Assembly: GCA_023846275.1 (NCBI GenBank)
Contig: CM043868.1
Location: 6,033,153 to 6,097,152, forward strand
DNA length: 64,000 bases
Source of the DNA: Vanilla planifolia
Lineage: Eukaryota > Streptophyta > Magnoliopsida > Asparagales > Orchidaceae
Direction: 5' to 3'
In this document: in pieces, positions 56,650 through 64,000 of the stretch
Layout of the letters: each line of letters opens with the position of its first letter
How positions within the stretch are numbered: position 1 is the stretch's first letter
Translations under genes and position numbers: made by a program
Notes under the pieces: generated by a model
What the model was told of the DNA's origin: nothing
Database searches by the model: none
What the model saw: only the letters and a program-made list of their open reading frames with translations

Positions 56650-59370
56650 TGACATTTTTTTGAAGATAAAGTAAAATATTTTTCATAATTTATTAATATT
56701 ATCACTTCCTTCTCAAACCTAACTATAAGGTAGAGGCTATTCTTTACCATTCTAGGTTTGTTTATGATGCTCTATTTGTAAGGTTCTCTTCATAGCCAAC
56801 TAGATGAAACACTAGTTTAGCCATGTAACATGTAGATCACCACTAACACAAATCATGATGTACTATCATAATCATCACTTGAGATTCTCCATTTGAGTTC
56901 TTATCTCCCTAGAAAATCTAAATCTATTCAAAATAAAACGTTGTATTATTTTGTCCCCTTCAACATACACATTGTTCATTATCAAGCCCCATCAAAAACT
57001 TCATCAGTTCTCCTTTACTCAAATGTCATATAATATGTTATACAACTTTGCATGGTATAGAATTAATTCTTCTTATAAGTTCTTTTATCATACTGTATGA
57101 TGCAATGTTTTGTACTATTTCACATTTTATTACTTAATTGAATGTACTTGTTCCATCTAGTTTGGCATCATCTATGCTCGTGCTTGGTGTAAAGCCACAT
57201 CATAACATTACTATCAGCCATCATATCAATTCGACCTAGTATATGGTCATCCATGGCTTTTCTCTGCTCATTTTGATCTAACAATCTAATATATCCGTTC
57301 ACATTATAGTCAATCTATCGTACCACTAGATCATGAGGCCTACCACTAGTCAACTTAGAATGAATTTTTAATCTCTTGCATCTCTTATTGAACTAATTCA
57401 ATTTGCTACATTAGTCTAACATTAAGCAATAATCATTACCTCATTTGATAAGTCTAATCCTCTATTTGACTATGTGTGTTCTCTTATATTTAGGAATCTT
57501 TTATATAGAACACTTTTTCCTATGCACTATATGATCTACATCTGATCAATAGTAGGTTATAAGAACTACTTCGTCCTTACCTTTGAGGATTACAACAACT
57601 ATATTAGTTGATTTGTATCCAAATGGAGAAATTCAAGACTCAGATAGCATGGACTGAGAATCTCCCCCAAGATTTGAATTTGACCAATTCAGCTTCATTG
57701 CTTTATCTTCCTAATGTATTTGATAATGCATGATGTAATATTTTCCTCTCTATGAAATAAAATATATTTTTTAAAAAATTGATCTTGCCCTTCTCTTATT
57801 GTACACTTTTATTTGATTTAAAGTTCTTCTCTAATAAAAAAAGAGTAGCATGCCTTGTTGCATTTTTATGAGCATTTGATTTTGTCACAAAATAATTGTG
57901 AATCCACTTCATAAAACAAAGCTATTGTACTCTGAACACACCACTATCCTTATTAAGTGCAACTTGTGAGGAGGTGGTCTGTTTCATTAGCCCTAATATT
58001 GAATGCTAATTCTTGTTTGAAATCTTGAGTGAATAACAAAAGAGCATTATTTTATTCATTCTATGGCTTAGTTGTTTTAGTTTACTCCATTTTGTTGTGT
58101 ACTTGTCACCTTGATATTTCAATAGAGATATAAAAAAATTATAAATAAAAAATATTAAAAATTGTTTTTTTCATATCCAACTTATTTTTTATGTTACATC
58201 TCTAGGCTTTATTGAATTTTTATTGCATAACTTTTTGTTTTTATTTAGGTTCATTTACTATTTGCATTACATAATGTGTCACAAATCTAAAATAATTGAC
58301 CAATTAATTGGCTTAGAACAAGCCATAATCTCTTACTTGAACAACTAGAGAAGTCTCAAATTAAAAACTTGATAAAATTTCTCCAATGATTGCCCAACTT
58401 GAAACTTAAATGCAACCCCAATAAATGTGACCCAAACCCCTACTTAGTTATATCAAGCTACTACATATTAGGGGATGCTAAAAGATAGCTTAGGGAGCAG
58501 ATGCTTAAGAGGGATCATCTCAATAAACCACACTACAAGGATTCGAACTTAGAACAATACAAAAATGTTAAAATAAAATTACTAACTTTTGATGATTCCA
58601 TGACCCAAAATATTTCTTAGATTTGCTCAACCAAATAGAAGATTTTTTAATTATTACAAGATAGATGACTATCAATGAGTTAATATTATAAAAATGAAAT
58701 TCATTGGTCATGCAAAAAATTTTATTGATAAAAAAGTCTTATAAAAGATAGTTACACTTCTCTTTCAACTAGCTAAGGTATGTTATTTCCTCCAAATTTT
58801 AATAATTAAATATCCAAAAAATTAACTGATTACAAAGATTATATAAGTATAATAATGATGGGCCATATAGGCTAAAAAAGATATTGGTATTATATAATAT
58901 GCTTGGGTTGATCATACTAGATCTCGATAGGAGTGCAAAACTGGCAGTTTAGAGAAAAGTGGTTAGATTTATACGAAGGCTAATCATACAAGTATGATAA
59001 TGTTAATTTTGGGAAAGATGATGCTATCTTATTAAGACGACATTTACAATTCATATTATTACAGTAATCTTGAGTCTAATGGATTAAGAAAATGTTATCA
59101 TACACTACAATGAGAATATATTATATGGTATGATCATGTAAGAGAGCATAAAGTGAGCAGACATAAAAGATAATTATTGAATATACAAAGATGATCACAT
59201 GATCACACAAGTGCAACAAAAAATAAAAGGAAAAAGTAACCAAGTCTAATGAGTGATTGTTGGGTGAGACGTGATGTACATAAAAGGTATCATATATAAG
59301 TCTGATAAAAGAGTCATAAAAGTACTATGCAATGAAACTAAATAAATTAGATTTTTACATCTAGATTTAT
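56650..59370. other. AT-rich DNA with no recognisable gene
   Basis: No domain could be read on either strand. 58540-58551 (AGGATTCGAACT) resembles a tRNA T-loop, but no cloverleaf can be drawn around it. 58880-59340 has few stops locally but no family I recognise. Confidence 0.35.
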
Positions 59371-61794
59371 CCTTGTGATCTAGCATTTAATCCCATCCCT
59401 TGTTTTTTTGGTGCCCTTGATCTAAAGGTTGGAACTAAACTTGGAATAGGATGGAGGTAGCTATAATAGGTTTAAGGTGAGTTGTACCACAAGTTAAGCA
59501 TGTTTAAACCATAGCCATGATATGCATGGGTGCCTTTATTTTAGGAAAGTTGTTAATCAACCCTATTTATGATTTTTGGAGCAATTTCCTAAAAGGACAA
59601 TTTAAGTGAAATCATGTGCTTTTGTTTGGATTAATCTCTGTCATGTGAGGCAAGACAAATAATCCAACAAAATCTTGTGATGCTTAATTGGTAAGAACCA
59701 TTATGACTAGATATATAAATGCTTAGCATGAGATTTTCACAAGAGTTTGGCAAATCATAGCCATGAAAAGGAGCAAGGAGAATAAAAAACTCTAGAGGAG
59801 CCACAAAAGGAGATTAAAGTTATGATGAATATCTTGATTCTACAACTAAATGTAGATGTAGATCTAACATAGTGTAATGTAAAATGTAAGTATTAATTCA
59901 ATTCAGTATTAATATTAATAAGATATTAATAATTAGAATGATAGAGCTCAAATAATCAAATAATTATTATATGATCAAAAGATCTAGAAAAACTTGTATT
60001 GTGAATTCGTTCTAGTTTTGATTGAAAAAAGATTGGAATTCTACTATATAATCTAGGTTAAGGAAATTGATTATTTTGTTTAAATATAGCATGAGAGGAT
60101 ATGATGTATGATCATGCTTACATTAGCTAAACTCCCTTATAAATTCTAAGATAAGAGGCAAATTAGCTAACTAAGATATGTTGTTAGCTAATCATGATTC
60201 AAAGCTTGCTTATATTGACATAAATATGTTATCTTATTTAAGTTTAAATTACTTTAATTGAAGACAAGTAGCCAAACTTAAGACATATTGTTATGATTTT
60301 GTAATTTAAGCATGCAAAATTGATCCAAATTTATACTATGATCAATTGCATGCAATGTGAAATTACATGATGAATGTTCAATGCTTCTTCTTAACTAAGA
60401 AATTCATGTTTAGGATTATAGGTTTATTTCTTGATATGTTATCTTTTAGCCTTAATTAATGTCCTACATACAAAACTATGAATTTGGAATGAAATTTGAT
60501 AGCTTGATCTCCTTTACTATGATTGGAATTCTTTTAAATTTATGTAAACATGATGTTTTTGCTCAACTATGAAGTTTGGAATGATATTTTTGTTTATAAT
60601 TTATGCTTATAAGAAGATATGATATTGATAACTTTGGAAAAGAAAGATCTCAATTTGAGATAAAGTAATGTATGATTTACCTCCAATTTTATTAGATGTC
60701 ATGCTACATGAACCAAATGTTGATGAAAATTCTTAGTTAGCAATATAAAATGTCATTCTTATTGAGATATACTTTATTTGGGTAAGATCACTATAAACTT
60801 TATCATGATGAGTGGCATGGCAATGAGAACTTAGGTTATACACATGAAACCAATGATACAGAATTTAGAATGAATCCTTGCTGAAAGTTAGCCTAAACTA
60901 AGTCAAGAACACTAAGGTAAAAACTTGGAACATAAACACTTTAAGGACTCGTTATGGTCAAGCACTTCCTTACCTCAGTCTTGCTTAGACTTATGGCTTG
61001 GTTAAATAATAAAGAGGCTTGGTTTGGACTCTAGAAAAATCTAGAAGCTTTTAAGGTTAATTGTAACACACAATTTCTACTTCAGGAATCTAGAAGGGTT
61101 CAATTTTAACCGTTAGAAGAATGCTAGGTTGGTTAAGGGCTTGTCTAGGTTTCTAAGAGTTAGGTGGGCTTTGCCTTAGTAGGTCAAGTGATGGATTAGT
61201 TAGGATGCTAATCAAAATCATGACCTTTAGATAGAAACCTAGATTGGTTTTTCATAAAGAGAGACTCTTAAGTGAATCATTTAGATTAATGCTTGTGTTT
61301 AGCCCTTAAAAGAAGGCTAAGCTGCTTAATATCATAGTTTGCACTAGCAAGATGGGTTGGAGTTAGGCTAGAAATGGTTAAGGGTTTAGCTAGATTAAGT
61401 ATATCTTGGTGGTTTGATCATAATTGCTTTATGTCATCTATGAAAGGTTATTAATGTCATAGCCATTTCCTTTGCTATACTTGATTTTAATTTAAACATG
61501 ATCTTTTTATGTATGACTAGTGCTTAGATGTGCAATGATTTAGGCCACTCATAATTTCTAAGGATAAGCTATTGATTAAACCTAGCAATGTGTTTGATAA
61601 TCTAATTTTATAAGTCAATGTAAGAGGATGGAGTTTAATAGATGATGAAATTAAGTTTTAAGTAAAGTTCTAAGTTAATTTTAGTTAGGCTTAAAACTTT
61701 GTGGTGGCTTTAAAAAGAATCTTAGGATCTAGTGATTAAGGTAGATGTGAAAATGTATGATACTTCTACACTAAACTAATGGTAATCTTTTATG

Positions 61795-61930
61795 ACCAAG
61801 AGGGGCTTGTTCCCTTGGGTTGAAACTTAAGGTTGAGTGGTGAGGCTTGGCAAAGGACATATGATACATTAAAAGACCTTCAAAAGGACCTTAGATAATT
61901 TTTATGGCAAAGGAAGCTTTCTCATTTCTT
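61795..61930 (+). repeat. Left copy of a ~140-bp diverged direct repeat
   Basis: It shares an ordered set of blocks with 63645-63780: TTGGGTT, TTAAG(G)TT, GGCTTG, GGACAT, AAAAGACC, CATGGCAA / TATGGCAA and TTTCTT. Similarity is clearly below that of the other repeats in the window. Confidence 0.45.
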
Positions 61931-63207
61931 TATAGCAGGGCTTAGAAGGCTTGTTTATCCCTAAAAGAAGATTAAGGCTAAGTAATGATCTCAAGTTGTC
62001 CTAGCAAAAGGATGACAATTTTGTCAAGTAATGCATAAGAGGTAAGAAATTGTGTTAAACTATTAGTTCTACTTAACTTGAGTCTAAGACTAAAGACAAT
62101 TATAGAATTTGTATGCATTTAGGTTTGAAATTTAAATTTGGTTAAGGTTATAAGTAGCCTTAGAAAAGAGGTATAGAATAAGGAACTTTGTGAGTAAACC
62201 ATGAACAGAATGTTGATAATTTTGGCTAGCAAAAGCTTATGATGGTAACGTCATATATTGGATGAAGAATTAAGTACCAAATAAGGTGGCTTCCAAGCAG
62301 CCCCAAATTGGATAAAGAATTAATCTAAACTCATCCTCAACCCAATATATGGAAGATCTACAACATCATTAGTATAAAGCCTTATATAGTGTCATGCTAA
62401 TAACTGATTGATACCTTTTATAGTAAATAAACTCTATCAGTGTTAACATCTAACCCAACCTGAGGAGTATGATTGTAGATTAAGTCTCAAGCTTGATAGT
62501 TCAATAACATAGTAACTAACCTTAATTATAGTCATCCAATAACATAGTTATACTAGTATAATGTATGTACTAATACTCTTATGTTTCATCATACTATAAA
62601 ACATGGTCATAGTACCTGTATGACCCATTTTTTTCAGTATTCTAACCAACAATCAGATAAATGATCTATGTAATAATATTTGCCCATTACATTATCTAAT
62701 ATTTGGGACATACTAGTAAAATCATTATATTGACCATGGTCCTCTAGTTGTAAAAACAATCTCTCATCAACTCCCACTACATGCTTGTACCAAGCAATAT
62801 GAACAATCATTTGGTACAATCTACAACCAAAAAAATGACTCTCCATCCCCTACAATGACCACATGATCTCTACAAACTTTAATTCTTTACTCATCCAAAA
62901 GATGAATGCAAGCTTTAAGGAGAAAAATCTCAATGAGATCTTACCTCAAAATATCATTTCAATAAATTAGGATTAAAGATTACTCTTTCCTCAAAACTTC
63001 TCTACTTCTCTTATCTCACTGCAATGGTGCAAGAACTCAAAATCTATCAATTACAAAAGTTTCCTTCCTTTTCCAAGCTCCTTCTCTCCCTCTTTCTTAT
63101 TTTCTCACTTGCTATCCAAATTCTCAAGTAGCATTTTGAAAAAGGAGAAAGCTTATCCTATACTTTAAGATGAGAGGATAAGTTAGTCATTACATACTTA
63201 TTTATCC

Positions 63208-63242
<35 letters not shown>
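63208..63242. repeat. TTA microsatellite
   Basis: An almost perfect (TTA)n of about 35 bases. It has no flanking target duplication that I can see, unlike the AAT tail at 20288. Confidence 0.85.
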
Positions 63243-63644
63243 TTAAATCTTTATCTTTTAAAATTTTATTAAGAAATTAAATGGCCTTTGAAAAATATAA
63301 ACTATATATTTGTAGATTCTTTGTCACGAGATCTTCACAATGAAATGTTCAAACTTAAGATTCAATTATCATTATCATGGCACAAATTTTAAAGCTCCAA
63401 TTGGTATCTATTTTTTGAATTTAGAAATTTGAATACACACATATCATACATAAATGTAGAGTTAAGGAGACATAATTAAGGTACATTTATCAAGTTATTA
63501 TAATAATGGTCTTAGTTATGTTTGGTTATAGAAAAGTTTAACTTAGAAACCTTAAAATATGTATTCTAGGCTTTATTATAAATCATTATCTCAGGTTTAT
63601 AGATTTTCTTTATTGAAAAACCAAGCTAAAATGGACATTTGAAT

Positions 63645-63780
63645 TGCTAAAAAGGGGTTGATAGCCTTGGGTTTGTCTAAGGGTTAAGTGTAAGGCTTGA
63701 CCATGGACATGTAATGTAAGAAAATACCTAAAAAAGACCCCCTTGATTACTTCCATGGCAAGTGAACTCTTAGGATTTCT
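63645..63780 (+). repeat. Right copy of the ~140-bp diverged direct repeat
   Basis: Partner of 61795-61930, same orientation, about 1.85 kb away. The minus-strand frame over it (63864-63610) has no recognisable domain and is not called. Confidence 0.45.
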
Positions 63781-64000
63781 TGTGAGGAGCCTAGTGGAAC
63801 TTGAATTGACCATAGAAGAAGGCCAGGAGAGGTTTAAGTCTAAATTTAGTGTAGCAAAAAGCATTTGAGCATGAGTAAGAAACTATGAAAGAAGTTGATC
63901 TCATTATTATTTTAGTTTGGACTTATGAAACTATAATACTAATCAAAAGAACTTAGTATTTAAAAATTGGATTGTGGAGGTTTTGAAATTTAACATTATT

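Larger units (their letters stand above)
59380..63960 (+). repeat. Worn repeat-like region, perhaps LTR-derived
   Basis: It contains a TATA box in good context (CTAGATATATAAATGCTTAG, TATATAAA at 59712-59719) after a long non-coding stretch. It also holds many short GGCTTGG / GGTTAAGGG-type motifs (60890-61440) and a ~140-bp direct repeat (about 61795-61930 and 63645-63780). No gag or pol motif was found on either strand. LTR-like is a guess from texture; other repeat classes are possible. Confidence 0.3.

Noticed and set aside
58535..58560. tRNA-like T-loop (GGATTCGAACTT)
   Set aside because: No matching acceptor, D or anticodon arms could be drawn on either strand. It is probably chance or a repeat remnant.
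63208..63242. TTA array as the tail of a minus-strand non-LTR element, like the AAT tail at 20288
   Set aside because: No flanking direct repeat and no change of base composition on either side.
1..64000. CRISPR array, operon, prophage or other multi-gene system
   Set aside because: No regularly spaced repeats, no clusters of intact frames and no ribosome-binding-site pattern; the content is plant repeats with one spliced gene.

Overview
The window looks like a gene-poor, AT-rich stretch of a seed-plant nuclear genome. The evidence is one intron-containing plant universal stress protein (USP) gene, plant LINEs whose reading frames end in an RNase H domain, chromodomain Ty3/gypsy elements and a SIRE-like Ty1/copia element. 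The species, and even monocot versus other angiosperm, cannot be settled by reading alone. Nothing bacterial, organellar or CRISPR-like was seen.

Layout. Positions 1-6700 hold degenerate LINEs: a minus-strand reverse transcriptase (RT) piece at the left edge, then a plus-strand LINE (ORF1-like, endonuclease, RT, zinc finger) abutting a second, 5'-truncated LINE. Positions 7080-16600 hold decayed minus-strand chromovirus remnants with three copies of one gag region, LTR-like sequence, an integrase with chromodomain and a primer binding site. Positions 17380-18645 and 23690-28460 hold copia-type LTRs, each with a TATA box and primer binding site, and a split gag. Between them are a short non-LTR insertion (20010-20306, 12-bp target duplication, AAT tail) and the one apparently functional gene, a five-exon USP gene on the minus strand (20782-21873). 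Positions 32870-37630 hold another dead LINE. Positions 43560-44597 and 55826-56640 are two halves of a third plus-strand LINE, split by an 11.2-kb chromovirus. About 28.5-32.8 kb, 37.6-43.5 kb and 56.7-64 kb are AT-rich repeat-like DNA with little that can be named.

The most striking object is the element at 44598-55820. It has one 5-bp target duplication (GTAGG) and intact TG/CA ends in plus orientation, but its middle 7.3 kb (part of each LTR plus all of gag-pol) is inverted. This leaves a 2.3-kb inverted repeat at the left and a 370-bp one at the right. One junction has lost 94 bp of LTR and the other has 346 bp of LTR twice. The LTR copies differ little (about six differences in ~440 bp aligned by eye), so the insertion is recent. 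Its gag-pol is one frame broken by three TAG codons and one single-base frameshift.

No operon-like or multi-gene system is present. The points most worth following up are the inverted chromovirus and its hairpin potential, the GC-AG intron in the USP gene, and the tailed non-LTR insertion.
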